64,000 nucleotides of DNA from JAIBJN01 sp963775395 (GCA_963775395.1 CAVZIX010000020.1:1-64000); one strand, 5' to 3'; positions 43,685-52,416 are shown, counted from the first letter of the stretch. Numbers and translations are program-made. Notes: generated by a model not told the origin, from the sequence alone.

Positions 43685-45547
43685 CTACGGCCGGAAGATG
43701 TAGAGGCCGAAGTCGCGGTCACTCGCGAGCACGTACTGCTGCCCACGGATCTTGTGGACCTCGACGCCCCAGAAGTTGTTGCCGCCCTCGTCGATGAAGG
43801 CGCCAACCTGGCGCAGCCCCAACGGGCCGTACTTGAGGACGCGGAACCCACCCGCGTAGTAGCTCACGTACGCGAGCTTCTTGCGCGGGTTGGGATCGAG
43901 CGCGACCTCGTGCACGGACAGGTCGCCGAAGCCCGACGCGTAGGCGGGATCCTGCGACTCGGGAATGGCGAACGTGTCGAGCGACGTGATCGAGCCCGGC
44001 GCGCCCACCTGTCCCGGGACCTCGGTCTCGAAGAGGCGGACATAGCCCCAGCCGTCGAAGATCGCCTCGATCGCGACCGACGAGGCCGGGGAGCCGACCG
44101 CCGGCGAGGCCTGCGTGCAGACGTCGGTCGAAAGCGTCTGCCCCAGGATCCGCAGGCCGGTCGCCCGGTCGACGAACACGAACGGGATATCCCCTGCCGC
44201 GAGCATGAACACCAGGCTCTGGCAGTCCGGACGCACGGTGTTGAAGACGATCCCGGCGTCGTAGCCCGCCGCCTTGACGGTGTCCAGCTTCTCCTGGAAC
44301 GAGCAGACGCCTCGCTCGACGAGCGCGATGCCGTCGCCCGGAGGCACGGTTCCCGCACATGCGAGCCCGACGAACGTCGGCGTCCCGGTGATGCTCGTGT
44401 CCGCGTCGATCGGCGGGACGTCCGAGCCGGAGAGCGCCGTGAACTCTGTCCCCGTGTGCGGCCCGGACGTGATCTCCGCGACCACGCGGTACGGGTTGAA
44501 GTCCTCGTCCCCTGCGACCAGGAACCGGTTGTCGGGCGAGAGCTCGGACTGGTGCGCGTTGCCCTCGGGCGAGATCTCGTGCCCGCGGGCGAGGCGCTCG
44601 GGATCCAGCTCCTCGAAGTCCTGATCGGCGATCAGCGTCACGTTCCCCGGCGTCGGGTTGGTGACGTCGAGGAACACGTAGCCGCCGTCCCAGTAGCTCA
44701 CGTTCATGACCAGTCGCTTGCCGACGCGCTTCACGTACATGTCGTGCGAGAAGATCGACGTCAGGCCGGGCGGGGACGCCTGGTCGACCCCGAACAGCTC
44801 GACCAGGTCGAGCGTGTCGTTCACCATGAACGGGTTCCTCGGATCGGTGATGTCGAGGATGTCGAGGTCGGTGAATTCCTCGTCGTCGACGAGGACAGCG
44901 TAGGTCCGGCCGTCGAACGGGCTCGTCCACGCGAAGACGCTGTGGGTCTGGTTCGGCTGGTCGTCGAACCCGCCGTCGAGGTCACCCGCGTGCTTGACGA
45001 GCAGCTCCGGGTGCTCGGGGTCACTGATGTCCCAGATGTTGATCCCGCCACGGGTCATCGGCGCGGTCGGAGCCGGAGCGCCGGGGCACGTCTCGTTCTG
45101 GTGGATGAAGAGCACGCCGTCGAAGAACTGGTTCTTCAGACGCAGCGTGTCGGAGCCTTCGCCCGCGTAATTGAACGGGGTCGTCTCCATGAACGCGCTC
45201 GTCACCTCGAACGGATTCTTCGGGTCGGACATGTTGATCACGTGAGCGCCGGTGCGCTCGCAGGTCGGGTCGCGGAAGGCCGTCAGGAAGGCGTACTTCC
45301 CGTAGGCGGACACGTCGGCGACGCGGCCGTCGTTTCCGGTCCCGGCCGGGTTGGTGACCTCGGCCTTGCCGACGAGCTTGATGCCCCCGATATTGACCGG
45401 AGGCAGGTGGCCGTCGGCCATGTCGTGTTGGCCCATGTCTGTGGCGACTCCTTCGCCGGGGAACATCTCCCCGCCTAAGAAGCGATCAGGTCTTGCGGCC
45501 GCTGCCTCGACGCTCACCAGAAGAGCGAGCAGCAGCCAGGACCACAA
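43685..45547 (-). CDS. Secreted LVIVD-repeat beta-propeller protein with PA domain
   Basis: Protein of about 620 residues. It has repeated beta-propeller blades of LVIVD type (INIWDISDPEHPELLVKHAG, LDILDITDPRNPFMVNDTLD, YVFLDVTNPTPGNVTLIADQ). A protease-associated (PA) domain is inserted near residues 370-470 (GIALVERGVCSFQEKLDTVK). The Asp/His-rich N-terminus (DMGQHDMADGHLPP) is unusual. The printed start is a TTG at 45547 with no good ribosome-binding site. GGAGGGG precedes a GTG at 45564-45566 in another frame (MQRLSRLVVLAA), so one missing or extra base near the signal peptide is likely. Extracellular location is probable; function unknown. Confidence 0.8.
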   Translation of the reverse strand: MWSWLLLALLVSVEAAAARPDRFLGGEMFPGEGVATDMGQHDMADGHLPPVNIGGIKLVGKAEVTNPAGTGNDGRVADVSAYGKYAFLTAFRDPTCERTGAHVINMSDPKNPFEVTSAFMETTPFNYAGEGSDTLRLKNQFFDGVLFIHQNETCPGAPAPTAPMTRGGINIWDISDPEHPELLVKHAGDLDGGFDDQPNQTHSVFAWTSPFDGRTYAVLVDDEEFTDLDILDITDPRNPFMVNDTLDLVELFGVDQASPPGLTSIFSHDMYVKRVGKRLVMNVSYWDGGYVFLDVTNPTPGNVTLIADQDFEELDPERLARGHEISPEGNAHQSELSPDNRFLVAGDEDFNPYRVVAEITSGPHTGTEFTALSGSDVPPIDADTSITGTPTFVGLACAGTVPPGDGIALVERGVCSFQEKLDTVKAAGYDAGIVFNTVRPDCQSLVFMLAAGDIPFVFVDRATGLRILGQTLSTDVCTQASPAVGSPASSVAIEAIFDGWGYVRLFETEVPGQVGAPGSITSLDTFAIPESQDPAYASGFGDLSVHEVALDPNPRKKLAYVSYYAGGFRVLKYGPLGLRQVGAFIDEGGNNFWGVEVHKIRGQQYVLASDRDFGLYIFRP

Positions 45548-45577
45548 GGCGACTCAATCGTTGCACTTGTCCCCTCC

Positions 45578-45787
45578 TCCCAAGTGGTGAAGGCCTTTTA
45601 TAGCGCGATTCGTCACAACTCGGAAACCCCCGGAAGGCTAGGAACCATGCGGTTTAGCGGTACCTAACACGCGGCGTCGGCCCGGGTTCGCCCCGGCGCT
45701 CCTCTTCAGCCAGTCCGAGCCGGAGCCGACGGTGCGCCGCGTCGACCCTGAGACCGGCGTCGTGATGACGATTCTTCGCTGACCCCG
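45578..45787. other. Intergenic region with a possible gene remnant
   Basis: No intact gene. On the plus strand 45690-45782 reads as a short C-terminal-like tail (FAPALLFSQSEPEP ... GVVMTILR, then stop) without a start codon. It may be a remnant. The rest is AT-richer intergenic sequence upstream of the minus-strand LVIVD gene. Confidence 0.3.
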
Positions 45788-46126
45788 TTACCGAGCGCGC
45801 TCGCGGCTCCGGCGACCGACGAGACCCCGCGGCAGGTGCACGACCCTGCGGGCCACGAGGACGGCGGTGACCGCGGCAAGCGCCAGCATCACGTAGAGAA
45901 TCGCCAGGGCGATCGGGCCGCCGGGTTGCGGGGCCCGCGGCGGCGGCCCTGCCGTCGACCCGTCGCGCTCACGAGTCTGCAGCCGCTCGACGCCGGCCGG
46001 GGTCTGGTCGAGGGGATACTCGCTCCAGAGGTCCGTGAGGTCGGGCTCGCGGCTCTGACTCTGCCCGAGCGCGCCAGGGGCCACAAAGAGGGTGACGAGC
46101 GCGAGAAGGACTGCGAGCGCTCTCAC
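45788..46126 (-). CDS. Small exported/membrane protein downstream of L,D-transpeptidase
   Basis: Protein of 112 residues from a GTG (46124-46126) that overlaps the transpeptidase stop by one base (TAGTG). It has an N-terminal signal-like segment (ALAVLLALVTLFVAPGALGQ), a polar Pro-rich middle (DLWSEYPLDQTPAGVERLQT), a transmembrane helix (IALAILYVMLALAAVTAVLV) and a basic cytoplasmic tail. I do not recognise the family. Coupling suggests a helper for the cell-wall enzyme. Confidence 0.72.
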   Translation of the reverse strand: MRALAVLLALVTLFVAPGALGQSQSREPDLTDLWSEYPLDQTPAGVERLQTRERDGSTAGPPPRAPQPGGPIALAILYVMLALAAVTAVLVARRVVHLPRGLVGRRSRERAR

Positions 46127-46950
46127 TACGCGCGAATCCTCAGCGGCGTTCCGATGGGCAGCAGGCGGGCGAGCCGCAGGATCGCCTCGTTGCGAAGGCG
46201 GATGCACCCATGGGACACCTGCCCCGGGATCAGTGCCGGTTGGTTCGTCCCGTGGATGCCGACGAATCCTCCGTCGGGCCAGTCTGTGAGCGTCTCCGAA
46301 CGGGCGCTCGTGCCGAACGCGAGCGGGCCGTAGAAGGCGTTTCGGTAGCGCGTGAGCTTGTTGCGCACGTAGAAGTCGCCGGTCGGCGTGGGGAACTGCT
46401 CCGTGCCGACGCCGACCGCGGCGCGGAAGATCGCCTTGCCACGGCGGAGGAGGGTCAGCCGGCGGTCGCTCAGGTCGACGACGAGTCGCGTGCGGACGAC
46501 CCCGTAGCCCCCGAGCGCCGACCGCGGCACCCACCCGGTCGTGTTGTTCGGCAGGGCGGGGATGCGCACGCGGATCCACAGAGATCCCTTGCCGTCCTCC
46601 GCCCGGTCGAGAGTCAGGACGATGTTGGTCGTTCCCTCGGGCGTTCGCGACGCGAGGCGCCCGACGAGGGGCGCGGCTCGCCGCGGGCCGGCGCGAACCG
46701 CCGTGGCGTGCCTCACCGCTGCCCAGGTCGACTCGAACTGCGACGTCTGGAGCGGCCGCGGCTGCTGCACCCTGAACACCGGGTCAGCCGGTGGTGCGAG
46801 CCCCTGACCGGGCGCTCCTACTGGTGCCCCGAGGCTCACGCCCGGAGCGCCGCGTCCGCCGGTCGCGGCGAGCGCAGCCAGGGACGCTCCCGCCGCGACG
46901 GTCGCGACGGTCGCGCTGAGCAGGAACCGACGTGCCCTCGGCCGCCTCAT
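46126..46950 (-). CDS. L,D-transpeptidase (YkuD domain)
   Basis: Protein of 274 residues with an N-terminal twin-basic export region (RRPRARRFLLSATVATVAAG). A Pro-rich linker and an SH3-like stretch (GSLWIRVRIPALPNNTTGWV) follow. The C-terminal YkuD catalytic domain carries the motif GFVGIHGTNQPALIPG and the nucleophile in SHGCIRLRNEAILR. It forms 3-3 peptidoglycan cross-links or anchors proteins outside the membrane. The ATG overlaps the ferritin-like gene's stop, linking it to that operon. Confidence 0.93.
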   Translation of the reverse strand: MRRPRARRFLLSATVATVAAGASLAALAATGGRGAPGVSLGAPVGAPGQGLAPPADPVFRVQQPRPLQTSQFESTWAAVRHATAVRAGPRRAAPLVGRLASRTPEGTTNIVLTLDRAEDGKGSLWIRVRIPALPNNTTGWVPRSALGGYGVVRTRLVVDLSDRRLTLLRRGKAIFRAAVGVGTEQFPTPTGDFYVRNKLTRYRNAFYGPLAFGTSARSETLTDWPDGGFVGIHGTNQPALIPGQVSHGCIRLRNEAILRLARLLPIGTPLRIRA

Positions 46951-47642
46951 CCGGTGAAACGCGGCCCCCTTCTCGAGCGCATGCGGGGTCGCGCCACGAT
47001 GAACCGCGTCGCACGGACGAGCTGCAGCGTCTCGTTCACGGACTTGGGCTCGTCGAAGGGCTCGGCCGCGGGGGGCGTCCCCGCGATGTAGCGGATCCAC
47101 GCCGCGTGGCGCGCCTCCACCGAGTGGATGCCGACCGCCGCAGCGAGCACCTCCGGCGACTTGATCCGGTGCGCCTGCCCCTTGTAGGCGGCCGTGGCGA
47201 GATCTTCGAACGCGACTGCCGTGCGCGTGAAGCGCGCCGGGTCCTCGGTAACGCCGCGAAAGTCGAAGAACGGCCGCTTGACCGCCTGCTTGCCGAGGAC
47301 CTCGCGCAAGGCCTTCACGTGCGCCCGTTCGACCGCTCCGACGACCTGCGTCAGTTCCGCCGCCGGTCCCTCGAGTGCACCCTTGCGCTCGGCCTCGGTG
47401 TAGAAGGCGTCCTGGAGGTACTCGAGCGTGAGGGCGTAGTTCAGGATCGCCACGTCGCTCTTGGCGAGAGCCGCAGCCGCCGCCGGCGCCCGGACGAGCG
47501 CCGCTGCGGTCGCGACTCCTCCCGCCGCGGTCGCGAGGAAGCCGGCCCGGGACGTCCGTTCGAGCTCGTCGGCCGCCTGTCTCAGCGCGCCGTCGCGGTC
47601 GAGATCGTCGAGCGGAAGATCGGTGAAGTCGCGCAGGGTCAT
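46947..47642 (-). CDS. Ferritin-like domain protein (exported type)
   Basis: Protein of 231 residues. A polar N-terminus is followed by a hydrophobic, twin-Arg-less export-like segment (AGFLATAAGGVATAAALVRA). The ferritin-like four-helix domain follows, with DVAILNYALTLEYLQDAFYT, VERAHVKALREVLG and the AVGIHSVEARHAAWIRYIAG signature supplying Glu/His metal ligands. Its start overlaps the stop of a paralogous gene just upstream (ATGA). It probably binds a di-metal centre outside the membrane. The function is not established. Confidence 0.85.
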   Translation of the reverse strand: MTLRDFTDLPLDDLDRDGALRQAADELERTSRAGFLATAAGGVATAAALVRAPAAAAALAKSDVAILNYALTLEYLQDAFYTEAERKGALEGPAAELTQVVGAVERAHVKALREVLGKQAVKRPFFDFRGVTEDPARFTRTAVAFEDLATAAYKGQAHRIKSPEVLAAAVGIHSVEARHAAWIRYIAGTPPAAEPFDEPKSVNETLQLVRATRFIVARPRMRSRRGPRFTG

Positions 47643-48304
47643 CGTCGCTCCTCCTGGAGGAAGCCGGTCTCGTCCAGCCTCGCCGTCGCCTCTTCGGCGG
47701 TCAGCGGCGCGTCCACGGCGTCGGCTGCGGGAGGCTCGCCGATGATCGAGCGGACCCAGGCCGCGTGCCTCGCGTCGACCGAGATGATTGGGGCCGCGGC
47801 TTGAAGCGCACCTTTCGTCAGGTTGGCCGCCTGGCCGTTGTAGGCGGCGACCGCGACGTCCTCGAGCGTGACCGCTGCCGCACCGAAGGCGTCCGGATCG
47901 GTGGTGGCGTTGCCGAAGTCGGTCACGGGCTCCGCTCGTGCCTCGGCGCCGAGCGCCTCCAGCAGATAGTCGACGTGTGCGCGCTCGTGGTTCGCCACCA
48001 CCTTCGCGAACTCGAAGAGCTCGCCGGTCAGCTCGGCCCGCTCGACGGTCTCGTTGTAGAACGCAGCCTGCGTGTACTCGAGCAGCAATGCGAAGTTGAA
48101 GATCTCCACGTCCTGCTCGGGCGATTGCGCCGACGCGGCCAGCCTCGGCAGGCCGCCGATGATCACGCCGCCCGCCACCAGCGCCCCGCCTGCGACGACC
48201 GCCCGCTGAAGGAACCGCTCACGGGAGGTCGTCTCCTCCGCGGAGACCGCAGCGCGAACGGCACCCGCGGGGTCAGGAACTCGCACGCTTACTCGCTCAG
48301 GCAT
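47639..48304 (-). CDS. Ferritin-like domain protein (exported type), paralogue
   Basis: Protein of 221 residues and paralogue of the next gene. It has an export segment with an RxR start and a hydrophobic core (RAVVAGGALVAGGVIIGGLP), then EIFNFALLLEYTQAAFYNET, NHERAHVDYLLEALG and IISVDARHAAWVRSIIG. The repeated ExxxxxxY/ERAH/ExRHAAW pattern gives the expected metal ligands. It is the first gene of a four-gene operon: ferritin-like, ferritin-like, L,D-transpeptidase, small membrane protein. A GAGGAGG-like site precedes the ATG. Confidence 0.86.
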   Translation of the reverse strand: MPERVSVRVPDPAGAVRAAVSAEETTSRERFLQRAVVAGGALVAGGVIIGGLPRLAASAQSPEQDVEIFNFALLLEYTQAAFYNETVERAELTGELFEFAKVVANHERAHVDYLLEALGAEARAEPVTDFGNATTDPDAFGAAAVTLEDVAVAAYNGQAANLTKGALQAAAPIISVDARHAAWVRSIIGEPPAADAVDAPLTAEEATARLDETGFLQEERR

Positions 48305-48330
48305 AGACCCTCCTCTGCCTTATGTCGGCC

Positions 48331-48362
48331 GGGCGGGCCTGAGTTCTGCCGCAGGCCCGCCC
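48331..48362. terminator. GC hairpin downstream of the purA-cupin-glyoxalase unit
   Basis: Arms GGGCGGGCCTG and CAGGCCCGCCC (11 bp, perfect) surround a 10-base loop, within the 187-base gap 48305-48491. No gene is seen in this gap. Confidence 0.6.
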
Positions 48363-48491
48363 GTCCGGCCAGACGCCGAGCCACTGAGTCTAGAGCCATT
48401 CGCCCGGGCTGAAACCCGTATTTCCGGCTAGTTTTCGGCGGCGAAGGCTAGGGTTCGCCCGCGGTCTCAGTACTGCACTGCGCGCTGACGG

Positions 48492-48875
48492 TCAGGTGTA
48501 CGAGATGAGCTCGAGCAACGAGCCGTCCGGGTCGCGGAAGTACACGCTGCGCCCCCGGCCTCGTCCTCCCTCGCGGTCGACCGGCCCCTCCTCGAGCTCG
48601 ACTCCACGCGCCCGAAGATGCGCGATCGCCTCCTCGATCGCTCCGGCCCACTCGAAGCAGAGGTCACTGTTGCCGGGACGCACCGGGTCGCGGGCGACGA
48701 GCCTCCCGACGTCGGTGTCGGGGCCGTGAACGTTCAGGCGCTGCTCACCGAAGGCGTACGCAAACCGGCCGCCTTCGATCGCGACGACCTCGGCGCCGAG
48801 CACGTCGCGGTAGAAGGCGTTCGAACGCTCCCAGTCGCTGACCGCGACGACTACGTGGTCGAGCCGGACGCTCAG
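48492..48875 (-). CDS. Glyoxalase/bleomycin-resistance (VOC) superfamily protein
   Basis: VOC fold protein of 127 residues beginning SVRLDHVVVAVSDWERSNAF. It has a conserved DLCFEWAGAIEEAIAHL middle and the terminal SVYFRDPDGSLLELISYT, which supplies a metal ligand Glu. No ATG, GTG or TTG is available. CTG at 48873-48875 overlaps the cupin stop as CTGA, echoing the GTGA/TTGA couplings elsewhere, so CTG is the likely start. The substrate is unknown. Confidence 0.8.
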   Translation of the reverse strand: MSVRLDHVVVAVSDWERSNAFYRDVLGAEVVAIEGGRFAYAFGEQRLNVHGPDTDVGRLVARDPVRPGNSDLCFEWAGAIEEAIAHLRARGVELEEGPVDREGGRGRGRSVYFRDPDGSLLELISYT

Positions 48876-49339
48876 GCCTCGCGGTCCCAGTAGTCGACGT
48901 CGCTCTCGCGCCGCACCATGACGTCGTCGTCCTCGTTGCCGGTCCAGACCCCGATCTTGTCGCTGTCCGGGTAGACGGCGACCGCGGGGAAGCCCTTCGT
49001 CGAGAGGATCACGATCCGCACGGGCTCGTCCGTCTTGTTGGCGACGGCGTGGGCGCCCTCGGGCCCCTCGGGGAAGCAGACGACGTCGCCGGGCTCGAGC
49101 TCGTGCTCGCCCTCCGGGTCGCGCAGGGTGGGGCGCCCGGAGACGACGAGCAGCCACTCCTCGCAGCCGTACTCGTAGTGGTACGGGAAGCTGCTCTGGC
49201 CGGGTGGAAGCTCGTAGATCGAGGCGCCGATCAGGGTCGCCCCGAGCTCGGGCGCGAGACGGGTGAAGGCGAAGCGCCAGCCGTCCGGCCGCCCGGGCGA
49301 GTCCTCGAGCGCGGCCGAGAAGAGGTTGACGCGACGCAC
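48872..49339 (-). CDS. Cupin-domain protein
   Basis: Small beta-barrel protein of 155 residues. Cupin motif 1 is PYHYEYGCEEWLLVVSGRP (two His/Glu-type ligands) and motif 2 is LEPGDVVCFPEGPEGAHAV. The tail is VWTGNEDDDVMVRRESDVDY. Such proteins may be sugar-nucleotide or amino-sugar metabolism-related cupins, but no substrate can be assigned. GTG start at 49339. It lies 63 bases downstream of purA and is coupled to the glyoxalase gene. Confidence 0.85.
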   Translation of the reverse strand: MRRVNLFSAALEDSPGRPDGWRFAFTRLAPELGATLIGASIYELPPGQSSFPYHYEYGCEEWLLVVSGRPTLRDPEGEHELEPGDVVCFPEGPEGAHAVANKTDEPVRIVILSTKGFPAVAVYPDSDKIGVWTGNEDDDVMVRRESDVDYWDREA

Positions 49340-49402
49340 GCCGGGATTATCCCCGTCCGGGCTCGGCGGCGAGCAGCTCGAGCTGGTTGCCCGGCCCGGC
49401 GC

Positions 49403-50698
49403 TCATCCGGCGACGCCGGCGAGCCCGCGCGGGGCGACGACGCGTTCGCGCTCGGCCCCGACACTGATGAGGCAGACCTCGACGCCAAGCTGCTCCTCGA
49501 CGAAGGAGACGTAGGCCCGGGCGGCGTCGGGAAGGTCGGCCAGCGACTCGGCCTCTTCGAGCGAGGCCTTCCAGCCGGCGAGCGTCTCGTACACGGGCCG
49601 CGCGTGGTGGAAGTCGCTCTGGTGCGCCGGGAACTCGTCCGTCTCGGTGCCGTCGGGCAGCCGGTAGCGCGTGCAGACCGGGATCTCGTCGAAGGCGGAG
49701 AGGACGTCGAGCTTCGTCAGCACCAGGCTCGTCATCCCGTTGACCCGCACGGCGAAGCGCAGCGCCACGAGGTCGAGCCAGCCGCAACGGCGCTCGCGGC
49801 CGGTCGTCGTCCCGTACTCGGCGCCGAGCTCGCGCACGCGGACCGACTGCTCCCCCTCGATCTCGGTCGGGAAGGGGCCCTCGCCCACCCGCGTGACGTA
49901 CGCCTTGGCGACCCCGAGGACGCGATCGATCCGGGTGGGGCCGATGCCGACCCCGGTCGTGGCGGCGCCGGCGACGGGGTTCGACGAGGTCACGAACGGA
50001 TAGGTGCCGTGATCGAGGTCGAGCAGCGTTCCCTGCGCCCCCTCCAGGAGCACCCGCTTGCCGTCCTTGAGCGCCCGATCGACCAGCAGTGACGTGTCTG
50101 CGACGTACGGCCGCAGGCGGACCGCGTAGGCCTCCATCCGGGAGGCGAGCTCTTCCACCTCGAGGGGAGGAACGCCGTGGATCCGCTCGAGCACGAGGTT
50201 CGTCTCGGCGAGCGCCGTCTCGAACTTCTGGCGGAGGATCTTGGGGTCGAGGATGTCCTGGACGCGGATGCCGATCCGCGCTGCCTTGTCGGCGTAGGCC
50301 GGCCCGATCCCCCGGCGCGTCGTGCCGATCTGAAGGCGTCCGAGCTTGCGCTCGCTGGCGGAGTCGACCGCGACGTGCCAGGGCATGATCAGGTGCGCGT
50401 TGCCGGAGATGCGGACGGTCCCGGTCGAGATCCCACGGCCCTCGAGCTCGTCGAGCTCGTCGACGAGGAGCCCGGGGTCGACGACGCAGCCCGCGCCGAC
50501 GACGCAGAGCTTCCCGGAGAGGATCCCGGACGGGACGTGGTGGAGGGCGAAGCGCTCGCCGTCGATCACGATCGTGTGCCCGGCGTTCGGGCCGCCCTGA
50601 TAGCGGCAGACGACGTCCGAGTCGCGCGCGAGCAGGTCGACGATCTTCCCCTTGCCCTCGTCGCCCCACTGGGCCCCGACGATCACGGTGGCGGGCAT
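49403..50698 (-). CDS. purA: Adenylosuccinate synthetase
   Basis: Full-length enzyme of 431 residues. It catalyses the GTP-dependent condensation of IMP and aspartate in AMP synthesis. It starts ATVIVGAQWGDEGKGKIVDL, with the P-loop-like GDEGKGK and catalytic Asp. It has RYQGGPNAGHTIVIDGE, LEGAQGTLLDLDHGTYPFVT and TTTGRERRCGWLDLVALRFA. It is divergent from dnaB. A -10-like TAAGCT only 7 bases from the ATG suggests a leaderless transcript. Confidence 0.97.
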   Translation of the reverse strand: MPATVIVGAQWGDEGKGKIVDLLARDSDVVCRYQGGPNAGHTIVIDGERFALHHVPSGILSGKLCVVGAGCVVDPGLLVDELDELEGRGISTGTVRISGNAHLIMPWHVAVDSASERKLGRLQIGTTRRGIGPAYADKAARIGIRVQDILDPKILRQKFETALAETNLVLERIHGVPPLEVEELASRMEAYAVRLRPYVADTSLLVDRALKDGKRVLLEGAQGTLLDLDHGTYPFVTSSNPVAGAATTGVGIGPTRIDRVLGVAKAYVTRVGEGPFPTEIEGEQSVRVRELGAEYGTTTGRERRCGWLDLVALRFAVRVNGMTSLVLTKLDVLSAFDEIPVCTRYRLPDGTETDEFPAHQSDFHHARPVYETLAGWKASLEEAESLADLPDAARAYVSFVEEQLGVEVCLISVGAERERVVAPRGLAGVAG

Positions 50699-50705
50699 CG
50701 ACCGG

Positions 50706-50711
50706 AGCTTA
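50706..50711 (-). promoter_or_regulatory. -10 element (TAAGCT) for leaderless purA transcript
   Basis: On the minus strand TAAGCT is followed by seven bases and then the purA ATG, with no ribosome-binding site. This is leaderless geometry; the -35 was not identified. Confidence 0.4.
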
Positions 50712-50840
50712 GTCGTCCGACCGGCCGCGGGACGTCGTCCACAGGCGGGTGTGGAGCATCACGCGAAACTTCGCGCGTAGAGCGGGAATCTCATGCACAG
50801 GGCTGTGGGTTCCCGTGGGCACTGTCGTCCGCCAGGTATG

Positions 50841-50854
50841 GGAACATTTGTTCT
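50841..50854. promoter_or_regulatory. Candidate LexA/SOS box upstream of dnaB
   Basis: GGAACATTTGTTCT contains GAAC-4-GTTC, the core of the actinobacterial/Gram-positive LexA box. It lies 70 bases before the dnaB start in the purA-dnaB intergenic region (50699-50923). A near-identical site precedes ssb. Confidence 0.55.
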
Positions 50855-50923
50855 CTTTGCCTGCACCGGGGGGATTTTCCGACTGTGGATTCACAATCAA
50901 CAGGCCACATAGGGTCGCGTCCG

Positions 50924-52288
50924 ATGGCGACGAACGGAGCCCGGACAGCGGCCGTCCAGGACCCCCAGGTTCCCCCGCAGAACCTTGACGCGGAGGAATC
51001 GGTCCTCGGCGCGATGATGCTCTCCTCGGGTGCGATCGCGGCGGTCAGCGACGTCCTGTCCCACGACGGCCACGAGTTCTACCGGGAGAGCCACGCGAAG
51101 ATCTACCGCGGCGCGTTGGCCCTGTACGCGAAGGGCGAGCCGGTCGACGCGATCACGCTCGTCGACGAGCTCGACGAGCGGGGCGAGCTCGAGGACGTCG
51201 GCGGCAAGGTTCGCGTCCACGAGCTCGCGGCGCTGGTGCCTGCGAGCGCCAACGCCGGCCACTACGCGCAGATCGTCAAGGAGACGGCCACCTTGCGCGG
51301 CCTCATCCGCGTCGGCGGCGAGATCGCTCGCCTGGGCTGGGAGCGTCCCGGCGAGACCCCCGAGCTGGTCGACCGGGCCGAGCAGATCCTCTTCGACCTC
51401 TCGCAGGAGAAAGCGACGTCCGAGTTCAGTCACATCGAGGCGTTGCTGAAGGAGAGCTTCGAGCGGATCACCCAGCTCTACGAGTCCGGTGCCGACGTCA
51501 CGGGCGTGCCGTCCGGCTTCCGCGACCTCGACCGCATCACGTCCGGCTTCCAGGAAGGGAACCTGATCGTGATGGCCGCGCGCCCGAGCATGGGCAAGTC
51601 GGCCCTCGGGCTCGGGGTCGCCGCCAACCTCGCGGTGCGGAAGAACGTCCCGGTCGCCCTCTTCACACTCGAGATGTCGAAGTCGGAGGTGACCCAGCGC
51701 CTCATGTGCAGCGAGGCCAAGGTCGAGTCACAGCGCCTGCGTACCGGAAAGCTGTCCGCGGATGACTGGCCCCGGCTGACGGCTTCCTGCGACAAGCTCG
51801 CCAAGGCGCCGATCTACGTGGACGACACGGGGTCGATCACGATGATGGAGATCCGCTCCAAGGCGCGGCGCCTGAAGTCGAAGCAACCGGACCTCGGGCT
51901 CATCATCGTCGACTACCTGCAGCTCATGACCTCGGGTACGAACGCCGAGAACCGCGTCCAGGAGGTCTCGCAGATCTCACGGTCGCTCAAGGTGCTCGCG
52001 CGCGACCTCGACGTGCCGATCATCGCGCTCTCGCAGCTCTCGCGTGCCGTCGAACAGCGCCACGACAAGCGGCCGATCCTCTCCGACCTGCGCGAGAGCG
52101 GCTCGATCGAGCAGGACGCGGACATCGTCATGTTCATCTACCGCGACGAGTACTACAACGGCGAGGAGTCCGACCAGCAGGGCCTCGCCGAGGTGATCGT
52201 CGCCAAGCACCGCAACGGCCCGACCGACACGGTCAAGCTCTCGTTCCTCAAGCGCTACGCGAAGTTCTCGGACCTCGCGGCCGCTTAA
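50924..52288 (+). CDS. dnaB: Replicative DNA helicase
   Basis: Hexameric helicase of 454 residues. The N-terminal DnaB domain (QNLDAEESVLGAMMLSSGAI) is followed by the RecA-like domain with Walker A (AARPSMGKSALGLGVAANLA), Walker B (LGLIIVDYLQLMTSG) and the arginine-finger/DnaB signature (LSQLSRAVEQRHDKRPILSD). Length is normal, and no intein interrupts the P-loop or the other usual insertion sites. The ATG at 50924 fits the conserved N-terminus; no strong Shine-Dalgarno is seen. A LexA-like box lies upstream and a strong terminator follows. Confidence 0.97.
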   Translation: MATNGARTAAVQDPQVPPQNLDAEESVLGAMMLSSGAIAAVSDVLSHDGHEFYRESHAKIYRGALALYAKGEPVDAITLVDELDERGELEDVGGKVRVHELAALVPASANAGHYAQIVKETATLRGLIRVGGEIARLGWERPGETPELVDRAEQILFDLSQEKATSEFSHIEALLKESFERITQLYESGADVTGVPSGFRDLDRITSGFQEGNLIVMAARPSMGKSALGLGVAANLAVRKNVPVALFTLEMSKSEVTQRLMCSEAKVESQRLRTGKLSADDWPRLTASCDKLAKAPIYVDDTGSITMMEIRSKARRLKSKQPDLGLIIVDYLQLMTSGTNAENRVQEVSQISRSLKVLARDLDVPIIALSQLSRAVEQRHDKRPILSDLRESGSIEQDADIVMFIYRDEYYNGEESDQQGLAEVIVAKHRNGPTDTVKLSFLKRYAKFSDLAAA

Positions 52289-52293
52289 GTGAG

Positions 52294-52327
52294 GCGAGGC
52301 GCCGGTGCCGCATCCGGCGCCTCGCTT
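52294..52327 (+). terminator. Rho-independent-type terminator of dnaB
   Basis: A perfect 12-bp stem (GCGAGGCGCCGG with CCGGCGCCTCGC) and 8-base loop starts 5 bases after the dnaB stop and is followed by only TT. Confidence 0.7.
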
Positions 52328-52416
52328 CCGAGGAGGGCCCGTGGCTTCTGTGAGCCGTGTGCCGCTGACCTCCAGACGGGACCGCCGCAGGTTTTCTTCC
52401 CCGCGGGAAGGAAGTC

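Noticed and set aside
50924..52288. Intein in dnaB
   Set aside because: dnaB is a common intein host, but the P-loop and other usual sites are uninterrupted and the length is normal (454 residues).
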